From: Nonomuraea cavernae
GTDB lineage: Bacteria; Actinomycetota; Actinomycetes; Streptosporangiales; Streptosporangiaceae
Length of the DNA: 64,000 nt
Direction of reading: 5' to 3'
Assembly: GCF_014646355.1 (NCBI RefSeq)
Contig: NZ_BMNH01000003.1
Location: forward strand, 310,001 to 374,000
Both the position numbers and the translations under genes were made by a program. Shown here piece by piece: positions 1-8,056 of the stretch. The notes beneath the pieces were generated by a model. That model saw nothing but the letters and a program-made list of their open reading frames with translations, made no database searches and had not been told where the DNA came from. Numbering within the stretch: the first letter of the stretch is position 1; the number at the start of each line of letters is the position of its first letter.

Positions 1-919
1 CGGTGACGAGGCGGTTGAAATAGCCGCCCCGCGCCCCGGCGACGATCGAGCCGACCTTCTCCGGGCCCACCGCGACCGCGATGGAGAACGGAATGCGGCG
101 CAGGTCCTCCAGCGCCGTCGCCACCAGCCGCTCACTGCCCGGATAGCCGACGGGCTCGCCGTCGCGGTCGTAGAAGCGCGAGCACACGTCGCCCACCGCC
201 TGGCGCAGGCTGTCGGCGTAGCGGGGCACGAAGGCGGGCACGACCTGGCGCATCACCGGCGGTGAGCCGACGCCCACGATCGCGCACTTGGCCCGGCCCC
301 ACAGGTCCATCACCCGGCGCACCGACGGCTCGTGCTGCAGCGAGTAGAACAGCTCCGGCCCCGGCAGCGCGGGCGCGTAGAGGTAGCTCGGCACGCCACC
401 GACCCGCTCGGCCAGCAGGCGGGTGGTCTCGTTGGTCTGGAACCAGGGCTGTGGATCCTCCTGGCCGCCCACGGCCGGCGCGATCGTGACGCCGGGGAAC
501 TGGCCGAGCCCCTCGCGCGCGCACTCGTAGATCGTGCTGCCGGAGGAGACCAGGATCACGTCGCCCGAGGTCAGGCCCACCCCGGCGAGCGCCCTGGCCA
601 GCCCCGGGGCCAGCCACGGGCCGAGCGCCGGGCCGCTGACCTTGGGCACCAGGTAGACCCGCTCCAGGCGCAGGGCGGCGGCGACCTCGGCGGCCAGCGG
701 GCCCTCCTCCAGCGCGGACGGCCGGTGCACCCTGATCTCGACCAGGCCGTGCTTGCGCGCCTCGGTCAGCAGCCGGCTCACGGTCGCCCTGCTGACGCCG
801 AGCCGCTTGGCGATGTCGGCCTGAGTCGCGTCCTCCAGGTAGTACTGCGAGGCGGCCGCGTACATCAGCTCCTGAGGGAACCGGGCTGGCGCCTCCGGTC
901 CGACGTCGGCGGCATTCAT
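1..919 (-). CDS. SorC/DeoR-type sugar-binding transcriptional regulator (3' end outside window)
   Basis: The reading frame starts at ATG 919 and runs open to base 1, so the C-terminus is missing. The first ~60 residues hold a helix-turn-helix (ADIAKRLGVSRATVSRLL) followed by a long domain with the SorC-type phosphosugar-binding pattern (LVSSGSTIYE, then CAIVGVGSPP). Members are tetrameric DNA-binding proteins that sense a phosphorylated sugar and control its catabolic operon. A GGGAG ribosome site lies just upstream, and a TATAGT -10 box sits at 969-974 on the minus strand. The target operon is not visible; it may lie left of the window or be the gene itself. Confidence 0.85.
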   Translation of the reverse strand, partial: MNAADVGPEAPARFPQELMYAAASQYYLEDATQADIAKRLGVSRATVSRLLTEARKHGLVEIRVHRPSALEEGPLAAEVAAALRLERVYLVPKVSGPALGPWLAPGLARALAGVGLTSGDVILVSSGSTIYECAREGLGQFPGVTIAPAVGGQEDPQPWFQTNETTRLLAERVGGVPSYLYAPALPGPELFYSLQHEPSVRRVMDLWGRAKCAIVGVGSPPVMRQVVPAFVPRYADSLRQAVGDVCSRFYDRDGEPVGYPGSERLVATALEDLRRIPFSIAVAVGPEKVGSIVAGARGGYFNRLVT

Positions 920-1036
920 GCGCGCGCTCCCTAGGGCTTGAACATTGTTGCTGAACGGATGCGCAACGACTATACCTTCGTGCTCTCCGAGGCAAAGGCT
1001 AGCGATCCCCGCGTGCCCGCGACACGTCCGGAGGCA
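920..1036 (-). promoter_or_regulatory. Promoter and possible operator region of the SorC-type gene
   Basis: On the minus strand a TATAGT hexamer (969-974) with TTTGCC 16 bases upstream resembles a housekeeping promoter. Between it and the start codon is the palindrome AACATTGTT near 944-952, plus TTG/CAA half-sites, the kind of element SorC/DeoR regulators use for autoregulation. Assignment is by position only. Confidence 0.4.
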
Positions 1037-2020
1037 CTACGGCAGCGAACCCGCCACCAGGGCGTCGCCGAGCGGCGAGCGGGAGTAGAGAACGCTGCGC
1101 CCGGTGCGTGCCCGGGTGACGAGACCGGCGCCGCGCAGGGCGGCCAGATGGCCGCCCATCGTGCCGAGACCCTGGCCGAGCAGGGCGGCGAGATGCGTCG
1201 TCGTGGCCGGCACGGCGAGCTCGGCGAGGACACGCGCCCGGGTGCGGCCCATCAGCAGCGCCAGGCCGGGCGCCGGCGCGGGCGGCACCATGGCGGTGCC
1301 GCGCGCCGGATAGACCAGCGCGTACGGCCAGGCCTCCTCCAGATAGGCCCCGACGCTGCCCGCGAACACCGACGGCAGGAACAACAGCCCCTTGCCGCCG
1401 AGCCGGTGCCGCTCGTCGCGCCTGCCCATCCGGATCCCGATGAACCCGTCACCGTCCCACCTGACCTGCGAGCTCAGGTCGTCGAGCGCGGCGGCCCAGC
1501 CGTAGGCGGCCAGCCGCCCCGCCCGCTGGATCACGTCCCTCTCCAGCACCGCGTGGAACCGCGGCCAGGCCACCGAGACGATCTCCGTCCAGAGCTCCTC
1601 GTAGGCGTCGGCCAGCAGCCGCACCACGTCGGGGCCGAGCAGCAGCTCGCGGGCCCACGCGGCCACCGGGGGCCGCGCCGCCAGCACCGCGCCGATCTCC
1701 GCGTGCGCCAGGCCGACCGGGGTCGAGCGCATCGCGGCCAGCTCGGCCGCGAACGGCACGCTCAGCCCGGCGGGCGGCGGCGCGACGAAGTCGACGTTCG
1801 CGTGCCCCCTGTTCCCGGTGATCGCCGTCGCGGCCCGCAGCGCCGGATGCCGCCGTTCGAGCTCCTGGTACGGCTCGCGCCACCGCGCCACCCAGTGCCG
1901 GTGCATCCCCGCCTCGGTCCTGCCCGACAGGACCCACTGCGCGTGCATGGTCTCGATCAGCGGCGAGATCGCGAACCGGCTGGCCGCCACGTCCTGCGGA
2001 GTGACCTCGATCCTGAACAT
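1037..2020 (-). CDS. DUF5937/ArsR-type winged-helix transcriptional regulator
   Basis: This 327-residue protein begins MFRIEVTPQDVA and has a long N-terminal region typical of DUF5937-type regulators, where ArsFam proteins start with an (F/L)R(I/V) strand. The C-terminal ~65 residues form a winged helix (RTRARVLAELAVPATTTHLA, then LAALRGAGLVTRARTGRSVLY). It is divergent from an MFS transporter that starts 105 bases away, a common pairing in actinomycetes that suggests it represses the pump. The longer upstream reading frame is rejected because it runs through the transporter. No Shine-Dalgarno is present and an inverted repeat abuts the ATG, so a leaderless autoregulated transcript is likely. 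Confidence 0.78.
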   Translation of the reverse strand: MFRIEVTPQDVAASRFAISPLIETMHAQWVLSGRTEAGMHRHWVARWREPYQELERRHPALRAATAITGNRGHANVDFVAPPPAGLSVPFAAELAAMRSTPVGLAHAEIGAVLAARPPVAAWARELLLGPDVVRLLADAYEELWTEIVSVAWPRFHAVLERDVIQRAGRLAAYGWAAALDDLSSQVRWDGDGFIGIRMGRRDERHRLGGKGLLFLPSVFAGSVGAYLEEAWPYALVYPARGTAMVPPAPAPGLALLMGRTRARVLAELAVPATTTHLAALLGQGLGTMGGHLAALRGAGLVTRARTGRSVLYSRSPLGDALVAGSLP

Positions 2021-2021
2021 C

Positions 2022-2039
2022 TTTCGGTTATATCCGAAA
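2022..2039. promoter_or_regulatory. Inverted repeat TTTCGG-N6-CCGAAA, probable operator
   Basis: Perfect 6-bp arms with an AT-rich TTATAT centre lie one base upstream of the regulator's ATG. The centre doubles as a -10-like TATAAC on the minus strand. Binding here would block the regulator's own promoter and could also affect the divergent transporter. Confidence 0.55.
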
Positions 2040-2125
2040 CAGTCGCCGCATCCGAGGTCGTACCGCCAGCATCGTGCCCGGCGGCCCCTCACCTCCCGGG
2101 GCCGCCGACCTGAGGAGCGTGAGAC

Positions 2126-3340
2126 GTGACCGAACGCGGAGCCACCTTCCGTGAGGTGTTCGCGGTCCGCGAGTTCCGGGTGCTGTTCGGCGGCTTCGCG
2201 CTGCTGGTGTCCGGCGACTCGATCAAGATGCTGGCCCTGTCGGTGCTGGTGTACGCCCAGACCGGCTCGCCGGGGCTGTCGGCCGCCGCGTACATGGCGG
2301 GCTGGCTGCCCTACATCTTCGGCGGGATCTTCCTGCTGTCTCTGGCCGACCGGCTGCCGCCGCGCGCGCTGATGATCGCCGGTGAGCTGGTCCGGGTGGT
2401 CGTCTGCCTGCTGCTCGCCTACGCGGGGCTGCCGGTGCCCGCGATGCTCGCGCTGGTGCTGGTGACCGGGCTCTTCTCGCCGGTGTTCGGGGCCGCGCAC
2501 AGCGCGCTGCTGCCCGAGGTGCTGCCCGGCGACGCCTTCGTGCTGGGCCGTTCGCTGCTGGGCGTCACCTCGGCCGGCGCCCAGGTCGCGGGGCTGGCCG
2601 CCGGTGGCGCCATCCTCACCCTGATCGGGCCGCACGGCGCGCTCGCCGTGACCGCCACCCTGTCCGCCGTGGCCGCCGTGGTGCTCAGGTGCGGCCTGCC
2701 GTACCGGCCCGCCAGGGGTACGGGCGAGCACGGCGCGGTCCGCACCACGCTGCGGGTCAACCGGCTGCTGCTGGCCGACCGGCGCGTCCGCGCGCTGCTG
2801 CTGGCCTGCTGGCTGCCGACCGTGTGCCTGGCCGGGGCGGAGGCGATGATCGTGCCCTACCTCGGCGGGCAGGGGCGGGCCGGCGCGGTGCTCGCGATGG
2901 CTGCCGTCGGCATGGCGGTGGGACAGTTCGTGGTCGGCAGGTTCGTGGCGCCCGCCAGGAGGGAGCGGTTGTCGCTGCCGCTGGCCGTGCTGATCGGGCT
3001 GCCGTGGCTGGCCTTCCTCGCCTCGCCGGGGCTGGTCTGGGCCTGTGCGCTGGCAGCGCTGGCCACGGTCGGGCTGGCGTACCAGCTGGGACTGCAGCGG
3101 AGGTTCCTGGAGGCGGTGCCGGAGGACGTGCGCGGGCAGGCGTTCGGGCTGCAGTCGGCCGGGCTGATGACCGGGCAGGCCGTGGGCGCGGCGCTGGTCG
3201 GGGTGCTCGGCGAACTGATCGGCCCCGGGCCGGCCATCGTCGCGGCCGGCGGCGCGGGCGTCCTCGTCGCGCTCGCGCTCGCCGGCGCGCTCCGCCCCGA
3301 GCCGGAGTCCAGGCGGGCCGCTCTCCCGGACCGCATGTGA
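2126..3340 (+). CDS. MFS transporter
   Basis: A 404-residue polytopic membrane protein with about 12 hydrophobic segments and the loop motif LADRLPPRAL after TM2, as in the drug-efflux and enterobactin-exporter-like branch of the major facilitator superfamily. It would export small molecules using the proton gradient. The GTG start is supported by GAGGAG at 2112-2117. It is divergent from the winged-helix regulator, which is probably its repressor. The substrate cannot be told from sequence. The 14 bases spanning the stop codon are repeated 30 bases downstream. Confidence 0.85.
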   Translation: MTERGATFREVFAVREFRVLFGGFALLVSGDSIKMLALSVLVYAQTGSPGLSAAAYMAGWLPYIFGGIFLLSLADRLPPRALMIAGELVRVVVCLLLAYAGLPVPAMLALVLVTGLFSPVFGAAHSALLPEVLPGDAFVLGRSLLGVTSAGAQVAGLAAGGAILTLIGPHGALAVTATLSAVAAVVLRCGLPYRPARGTGEHGAVRTTLRVNRLLLADRRVRALLLACWLPTVCLAGAEAMIVPYLGGQGRAGAVLAMAAVGMAVGQFVVGRFVAPARRERLSLPLAVLIGLPWLAFLASPGLVWACALAALATVGLAYQLGLQRRFLEAVPEDVRGQAFGLQSAGLMTGQAVGAALVGVLGELIGPGPAIVAAGGAGVLVALALAGALRPEPESRRAALPDRM

Positions 3341-3375
3341 GGCGGGGGCGCTCGTCCGGGGCGCATGTGAGGCGG
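3332..3375. repeat. Direct repeat duplicating the MFS stop-codon region
   Basis: CGCATGTGAGGCGG occurs at 3332-3345, containing the TGA stop, and again at 3362-3375. It is one of several places in the window where the end of a gene is reiterated just downstream. Confidence 0.7.
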
Positions 3376-3382
3376 CGGGGGG

Positions 3383-4363
3383 TCAGGGCGGTCGCTCGCC
3401 CGAGCCGCGGGGGACGAGACGGACCGGCAACTCGTGGTGCTCGGAGGGGCCGTCGTCGCCGGACAGCCGCCGGAACAACAGCTCGGCCGCCCGCCGGCCC
3501 ATCCCGCCGGGATCCTGGGCCACCACGGTCACGCCGGGGCTGAGCAGGTCGGCCAGCTCGAAGTCGTCGAACCCGACCAGCGCCAGGGGCCGTCCACCGA
3601 GGGCGCGCAGCGCGGTGACGGTGAGCCGGCCGTTGCCCGTGAACAGCGCGGTGGGCGGCCGGTCGAGCGCCAGCATGCGGTCCAGGTCGGCCCGCGCGGT
3701 GTCCGGCGAGGGCGGGCGCATCGACACCAGCCGCTCGTCGAACAGCAGGCCCAGGGCGGCCCGGTAGCCGTGCAGCCGCCGGGCGGCGGTGAAGATCGAC
3801 GGATGGTCGCCGAGGAACGCGATCCTGCGGTGGCCGTGGGCGATCAGATGCCGGGTGGCCAGCCGCGCGCCGCCCGCGTTGTCGCTGAGCACGGTGTCGA
3901 CGTCGAGACCGGGGCCGGGCGGCCGGTCCACGAAGACGGCGGGGGTGCCGGCGTCGAGCTCGGGCCGCAGGTAGGAGTGGTCGCCACCGGCCGGCACCAC
4001 GATCAGCCCGTCGACCCTGCGCGCGCAGAACGTACGGACCAGCTCGCGTTCCCTGGCCGGCTCCTCGCCGGACGAGCCGGTCAGCAGCAGGCAGCCGTGC
4101 CGGATGGCGACGTCCTCCACGGCGCGGCTCAGCGCGGAGTAGAAGGGATCGGCCACGTCCTCGATCACCAGGCCGACGGTCGACGTGCGTCCCCTGCGCA
4201 GCACCCGGGCGCTCTCGTTGCGGCTGTAGCCCAGCCGGTCGATGGCGTCGCGCACGCGCTCCGCCGTGGCCGGGTTGACCCCCGGCTCGCCGTTCACGAC
4301 CCGGGAGACGGTCTTGAGCGCCACCCCCGCGGCCGAGGCGACGTCCTTCATCGTCGGTCTCAC
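3383..4363 (-). CDS. LacI-family transcriptional regulator
   Basis: The N-terminus has the LacI helix-turn-helix and hinge (MKDVASAAGVALKTVSRVVNG, then LGYSRNESARVLRRGRTSTVG), followed by a periplasmic-binding-like effector domain ending in LVGFDDFELADLLSPGVTVV. The chosen GTG at 4363 gives MRPTMKDVA; ATG 4351 is also possible. A longer frame to 4450 is rejected because those codons lie inside the inserted IS605 end. Only about 17 bases separate this start from the IS, and the AAGGAG upstream of the start comes from the IS end, so its native promoter has probably been displaced. No sugar operon is adjacent. Confidence 0.85.
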   Translation of the reverse strand: MRPTMKDVASAAGVALKTVSRVVNGEPGVNPATAERVRDAIDRLGYSRNESARVLRRGRTSTVGLVIEDVADPFYSALSRAVEDVAIRHGCLLLTGSSGEEPARERELVRTFCARRVDGLIVVPAGGDHSYLRPELDAGTPAVFVDRPPGPGLDVDTVLSDNAGGARLATRHLIAHGHRRIAFLGDHPSIFTAARRLHGYRAALGLLFDERLVSMRPPSPDTARADLDRMLALDRPPTALFTGNGRLTVTALRALGGRPLALVGFDDFELADLLSPGVTVVAQDPGGMGRRAAELLFRRLSGDDGPSEHHELPVRLVPRGSGERPP

Positions 4364-4490
4364 GCTCGGATCATTGCATCTCCTTGAGGCTGGAGACCCC
4401 GTCCTTGAGGGCGGGAAGGAAAGCCAGAACAATGTCATCAAATCGAACACGTGTCCGATAGTTGGCTGATCTTGCAGTACGGTGTGCCGT

Positions 4491-5597
4491 GTGGCGCAGA
4501 TCGTGAAGCGGGCCTACAAGTACCGCTTCTATCCGACTGCCGAGCAGGCTGCCGAGCTTGCCCGGACGTTCGGCTGTGTGCGCCTGGTCTACAACAAGGC
4601 CTTGGAGGAGCGGACCCGGGCCTACCGCCTGGAGGGCCGCGGGGTTTCCTACGCGCAGTCTTCGGCGGCGCTGACGGCGTGGAAGCGCACCGAGGAGCTG
4701 GGCTTTCTCGCCGAGGTGTCGTGTGTCCCGTTGCAGCAGGCGTTGCGCCACCTTCAGGCGGCGTTCGCCGGCTTCTTCGCCAAACGGGCCGGATACCCGG
4801 TGTTCAAGTCCCGTAAGAAGTCGCGCCTGAGCGCGGAGTACACCCGTTCGGCGTTCCGCTGGCGCGACGGCCGGTTGACGTTGGCGAAGATGGACGAGCC
4901 CTTGGACATCGTGTGGTCGCGGCCCCTGCCTGAGGGCGCGCGGCCGTCCACGGTGACCGTGAGCAGGGACGCGGCCGGGCGCTGGTTCGTGTCCATCCTG
5001 GTGGAGGAGCAGATCACCCCCCTGCCCCGGGTCGAGCAGGTGGTGGGGGTGGATGCGGGGATCACCGCTCTGGTCACGTTGTCGACCGGGGAGAAGATCG
5101 TCAACCCGCGCCATGAGCGGGCCGACCGGCGCAGGCTGGCCCGTGCTCAGCGGGCGCTGGCCCGAAAGGAGAAGGGCTCGGCCAGCCGGGTCAAGGCCCG
5201 GCTGCGAGTGGCTCGCGTGTACGCGCGGATCGCCGACCGCAGACGCGACCACCTGCACAAGGTCACTACACGGCTTGTTCGCGAGAACCAAGTGATCGCC
5301 GTGGAAGACCTGACCGTCCGCAACATGGTCAAGAATCACAGGCTGGCGCGCGCCATCTCGGATGCGTCCTGGCGGGAACTGCGCGGCATGCTGGAGTACA
5401 AGAGCCGTTGGTACGGCCGGCGACTCGTCGTGGTGGACCGCTGGTTCCCGTCCTCCAGGCTGTGCTCGGCGTGCGGTGCCGTCACCGCCATGATGCCGCT
5501 CCACGTCCGGACCTGGGTATGCGCCTGCGGCGCCTCCCACGACCGGGACGTGAACGCGGCCAGCAACATTCTCGCCGCCGGGCTGGCGGAGAGCTGA
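4491..5597 (+). CDS. tnpB: TnpB, RNA-guided nuclease of IS605-type elements
   Basis: A 368-residue TnpB with the N-terminal KRAYKYRFYPT signature. The RuvC residues are Asp188 (VGVDAGI), Glu272 (VIAVEDLTV) and Asp353 (HDRDVNAA), and the zinc finger cysteines are at 325, 328, 344 and 346. All catalytic positions are present, so it should be an active nuclease guided by the RNA from its own 3' end, cutting DNA next to the element's target motif. The GTG at 4491 follows a TACGGT -10 box by seven bases, suggesting a leaderless transcript; 4482 and 4503 are alternatives. No tnpA partner is in the window. Confidence 0.92.
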   Translation: MAQIVKRAYKYRFYPTAEQAAELARTFGCVRLVYNKALEERTRAYRLEGRGVSYAQSSAALTAWKRTEELGFLAEVSCVPLQQALRHLQAAFAGFFAKRAGYPVFKSRKKSRLSAEYTRSAFRWRDGRLTLAKMDEPLDIVWSRPLPEGARPSTVTVSRDAAGRWFVSILVEEQITPLPRVEQVVGVDAGITALVTLSTGEKIVNPRHERADRRRLARAQRALARKEKGSASRVKARLRVARVYARIADRRRDHLHKVTTRLVRENQVIAVEDLTVRNMVKNHRLARAISDASWRELRGMLEYKSRWYGRRLVVVDRWFPSSRLCSACGAVTAMMPLHVRTWVCACGASHDRDVNAASNILAAGLAES

Positions 5598-5722
5598 AAC
5601 GCCTGCGGAGCTGGCGTAAGACCTCAAAGGAAGTCTCTTCCTGGCGGGCGACCGGCGACGAAACAGGAACTCTCACGGGCGACCGTGGGAATCCTCCTCG
5701 TTCACGAGGGGGAGGATGTCAA
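5560..5722 (+). ncRNA. Putative reRNA/omegaRNA scaffold at the tnpB 3' end
   Basis: In this family the guide RNA covers the end of tnpB and the right end, with the guide supplied by flanking DNA. The 125 bases after the stop are strongly conserved in the second copy at about 57630-57794, including GGCGGGCGACCGGCG and the closing hairpin. The guide would begin at 5723. The 5' boundary is a guess. Confidence 0.6.
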
Positions 5723-5774
5723 GTCCCATGTCGGACGTACAGACAACGTTGTCAAACTCGGCCGGGCCGATGCT

Positions 5775-5793
5775 TTAGGTTAGGCTTGCCTAT
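5775..5793 (+). promoter_or_regulatory. Iron box for a DtxR/IdeR-type repressor
   Basis: TTAGGTTAGGCTTGCCTAT matches the DtxR-family consensus TTAGGTTAGSCTAACCTAA at 16 of 19 positions. It lies just before the FhuF-like gene and predicts repression when iron is plentiful. Confidence 0.85.
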
Positions 5794-5815
5794 GGTCGTA
5801 GGAGGGGGACGCGGC

Positions 5816-6475
5816 ATGCTGACCGAGGTGCTCGAGCGCCTGGCCGCCGAGCGGGGCGGGGTGATCGGGGTCGAGCCCGGTCTCGTGGTCTCGCCCGACG
5901 ACAGCTGGACACCGGCCTCGGAGCTGGTCCGTCCGCCTCACCGCCTGCTCGGCGGGCTGGTCGACGAGACGGCCGCCCGCTGGAACGCGCCGCGGCACGT
6001 CGGCGCGGCGCTGTTCTGGAAGACCTACACCTACTGGCACACGATGCCGATGGCGCTCGGCTGGGCGCTCGACGGCCGGATCCCGATCATGCGGCCGGCC
6101 GACACCTACTTCAAGGTCTCCGACGCCGGGGTGACGATCGCGGCCTCCCGGGTGAGCTGGGCGTCCGGCGCCGGCGCGATCGGCGGCGCGCTCGCCGAGT
6201 CGCAGGAGCCGCTGGTGCGGGCCATCGCCGCGATGGCCAAGGTGGGCGAGCGCACCCTGTGGGGCTCGACCGCCGAGGCGTTCGCCCACCCGCTGACCCT
6301 GTTCGCGCCCGCCGACTACATGGAGCTGCTGCGCGAGATCGGCCCGCCGGTCGACGGGCTGATCGAGCCGGACGGCGACGGCTACTTCCGCAGGACCTGC
6401 TGTCTGTGGATCACCCTGCCCGACGCCGACCCCTGCGGAAGCTGCTGCGTGCTCAGGCCACCGCGTCGTCCATAG
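5816..6475 (+). CDS. FhuF-like ferric-siderophore reductase, (2Fe-2S) protein
   Basis: A 219-residue cytoplasmic protein ending in a C-C-x10-C-x2-C motif (Cys195, 196, 207, 210), the 2Fe-2S ligand set of FhuF. Family members reduce iron in imported ferric siderophores to release it. ATG 5816 is supported by GGAGGGGG eight bases upstream; an in-frame ATG at 5792 lies inside the iron box and is rejected. The iron box fits the assignment. No siderophore transporter is adjacent. Its last 23 bases overlap the convergent cupin gene. Confidence 0.85.
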   Translation: MLTEVLERLAAERGGVIGVEPGLVVSPDDSWTPASELVRPPHRLLGGLVDETAARWNAPRHVGAALFWKTYTYWHTMPMALGWALDGRIPIMRPADTYFKVSDAGVTIAASRVSWASGAGAIGGALAESQEPLVRAIAAMAKVGERTLWGSTAEAFAHPLTLFAPADYMELLREIGPPVDGLIEPDGDGYFRRTCCLWITLPDADPCGSCCVLRPPRRP

Positions 6476-7016
6476 GGCGGAGCTCGCCGTCGTCCATGGG
6501 CCGCAGCTCGTCGGCGTAGCTCACCGAGACGCGGCGCATCACGCCGGTGTCGTCGATCGAGTACTGCCCGAGCCGCCAGAGCGGCGGCGAGTAGGCGTGG
6601 ATCGAGACGCTGTGGTCCGTTGCCCCGGTCAGCCGGTGGATGTGGTCCGGGCCGAACGAGAACGACTGCCCCTCCGCCATCACCGTCTCCAGATGCTCGC
6701 CGCCGATGCGCGGGTTGCACTCGAGCAGCGCCCCCTGGACCACGTGCACCGCGCCCGAGGAGATGTCGTGGTCGTGCCAGCCGGTGTCGTCCTCGGGCCG
6801 CCAGCACAGCAGCCACACGTCGACGTACGCGTCGCGGTAGAGCGAGGCGTAGTGCCGGCCCCCGTCCGCGGGGAAGTCGACCTGGTCCCGCCACTCCTCG
6901 GGGCGTACGGCCAGGTCGTCCACCAGGTCACGCAGCTCACGCCGGTCGAGCGTGCGCTCCGGGAGCCGGGCGCAGGCGCCTTCGTCCTGGATCTGGTGGA
7001 TGGTGTGCTCGCTCAC
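6453..7016 (-). CDS. Cysteine dioxygenase-like cupin protein
   Basis: A 187-residue cupin with a first metal motif GWHDHDISSGAVHVVQG and a second FSFGPDHIHRL, giving the three-histidine iron site of cysteine dioxygenase-type enzymes, which oxidise thiols with O2. It starts at GTG 7016, overlapping the amidohydrolase stop by 4 bases, so the two are translationally coupled. The last residues contain the duplication ELRPMDDGELRPMDD. The true substrate may be another thiol, given the amidohydrolase partner and LacI control. Confidence 0.78.
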   Translation of the reverse strand: MSEHTIHQIQDEGACARLPERTLDRRELRDLVDDLAVRPEEWRDQVDFPADGGRHYASLYRDAYVDVWLLCWRPEDDTGWHDHDISSGAVHVVQGALLECNPRIGGEHLETVMAEGQSFSFGPDHIHRLTGATDHSVSIHAYSPPLWRLGQYSIDDTGVMRRVSVSYADELRPMDDGELRPMDDAVA

Positions 7017-7873
7017 TTGCGAAACTCCTCTCTGCCGAGTAGACGACGGGGGTTGGTGACCCGGATGGCGTGCGCGGCGGCCTCGCCCAGGCCCGGGTCG
7101 GGTGCGGTGGCGTAGGGGGCGTCGGAGCCGTTGACCACGACGTCGACGCCGAGCTCACGGACGATCGCGTCGATCGCGCGCGGGCCGTACGACGAGGTCT
7201 CCACGAAGAAGCCGGTGTCGACCTGGCCCCGGCCGCCGCCGCCCCGGGCGATCAGCCGCTCGGAGTGCAGCGGGGCCAGACCGGCGAGCAGCGCGAAGCA
7301 GACGCGCAACCTCGGGTGCCGGGGCCTGACGACGGCGTGGAAGTAGTGCCAGGAGGCGTGCATCTGCTGCACGTACGGCACCAGCGCGGGCCACCAGGCG
7401 GGCGTGCCGGGCACGGCGCGCGCCGGGCCCGGGTGCACGAAGAGCGGCAGATCTCTGCTGGTGAGCACGTCGAGCAGCCGGTCGTCGGGCTCGGCCGTGG
7501 CCGGGATCTGCAGGCCGGCGAAGCCTCGATCGAGGTCCTCGGCCAGGCGGCCGGGGTCGGGCTCGCTGTGACAGGTGGCGGCCCACGCGCCGAACGGCCG
7601 TCCGAGGCCGAGCGCGCCCTCGTGGTAGGCGTCGATCAGCGGCCAGGACTCCTCCGGCGGCAGCGACTCGACGCCCAGCGGGCTGGACAGGGAGACCAGG
7701 GCGAGCTCCAGGCCGGTGGTGTCGCGGCTCGCGTGGTCGGCCGGGTCGACCTCGTAGGGGGGCTCGCCGTCCAGGATCAACGTCCAGCCGTCGAGGTAGG
7801 GCGGGGAGGTGCGGGCCCGCAGTGCCTCGACGAACGAACCGGTCCACAGGTGCTGGTGCACGTCGATGCCCAC
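7013..7873 (-). CDS. Amidohydrolase-family TIM-barrel hydrolase
   Basis: A 286-residue protein starting with the metal-binding HxH motif (DVHQHLW), then FVHPG and a late aspartate in VNGSDAPYA, the pattern of the amidohydrolase_2 group, which includes decarboxylases and lactonases. The GTG start follows GGGGAGGGG. It is the first gene of a two-gene operon with the cupin and is divergent from a LacI regulator across clustered LacI-type operators. Together they look like a small inducible catabolic module. The substrate is unknown. Confidence 0.78.
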   Translation of the reverse strand: MGIDVHQHLWTGSFVEALRARTSPPYLDGWTLILDGEPPYEVDPADHASRDTTGLELALVSLSSPLGVESLPPEESWPLIDAYHEGALGLGRPFGAWAATCHSEPDPGRLAEDLDRGFAGLQIPATAEPDDRLLDVLTSRDLPLFVHPGPARAVPGTPAWWPALVPYVQQMHASWHYFHAVVRPRHPRLRVCFALLAGLAPLHSERLIARGGGGRGQVDTGFFVETSSYGPRAIDAIVRELGVDVVVNGSDAPYATAPDPGLGEAAAHAIRVTNPRRLLGREEFRK

Positions 7874-7927
7874 GATCGACCCCTCCCCTCATTTCCTACT
7901 AAGATTACCGGGTAAACCGTACCACCT

Positions 7928-7980
7928 GGTGAAGCGGGATGGTGAAGCGATTCAGTGATACGGTTCAGTGAACCGCTTCA
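7928..7980. promoter_or_regulatory. Cluster of LacI-type operators in the divergent promoter region
   Basis: TGAAGCGATTCA (7943-7954) and TGAACCGCTTCA (7969-7980) fit the LacI-family palindrome TGAAnCGnTTCA. GGTGAAGCG is also repeated at 7928-7936 and 7941-7949, and CGGTTCA/TGAACCG forms a further inverted repeat at 7961-7975. They lie between the amidohydrolase and the LacI gene starting at 8057. Confidence 0.75.
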
Positions 7981-8056
7981 CTTCTGTCGTGTCAACGGTT
8001 CGCCCGCTCCTTCCCGGGCACGCGAAAATGTCGGCGCCACGCAATAAGCTGGCGGG

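Larger units (their letters stand above)
4380..5722 (+). mobile_element. IS200/IS605-family element with tnpB only (IS1341 type)
   Basis: The left end carries a hairpin (4398-4415: CCCGTCC, TTGA loop, GGGCGGG). The right end carries a stem-loop (5691-5717) followed by TCAA at 5719-5722. Both ends are matched by the deleted copy at 57457-57794, which defines the borders: the left end follows TGCAT and the right end closes at TCAA. There is no Y1 transposase gene, so movement would need TnpA in trans. It inserted between a LacI gene and the iron-regulated reductase gene. Confidence 0.78.

Noticed and set aside
4364..4450. N-terminal extension of the LacI protein to base 4450
   Set aside because: These codons lie within the IS605 left end, which arrived by insertion; the LacI fold begins at MRPTMKDVA.
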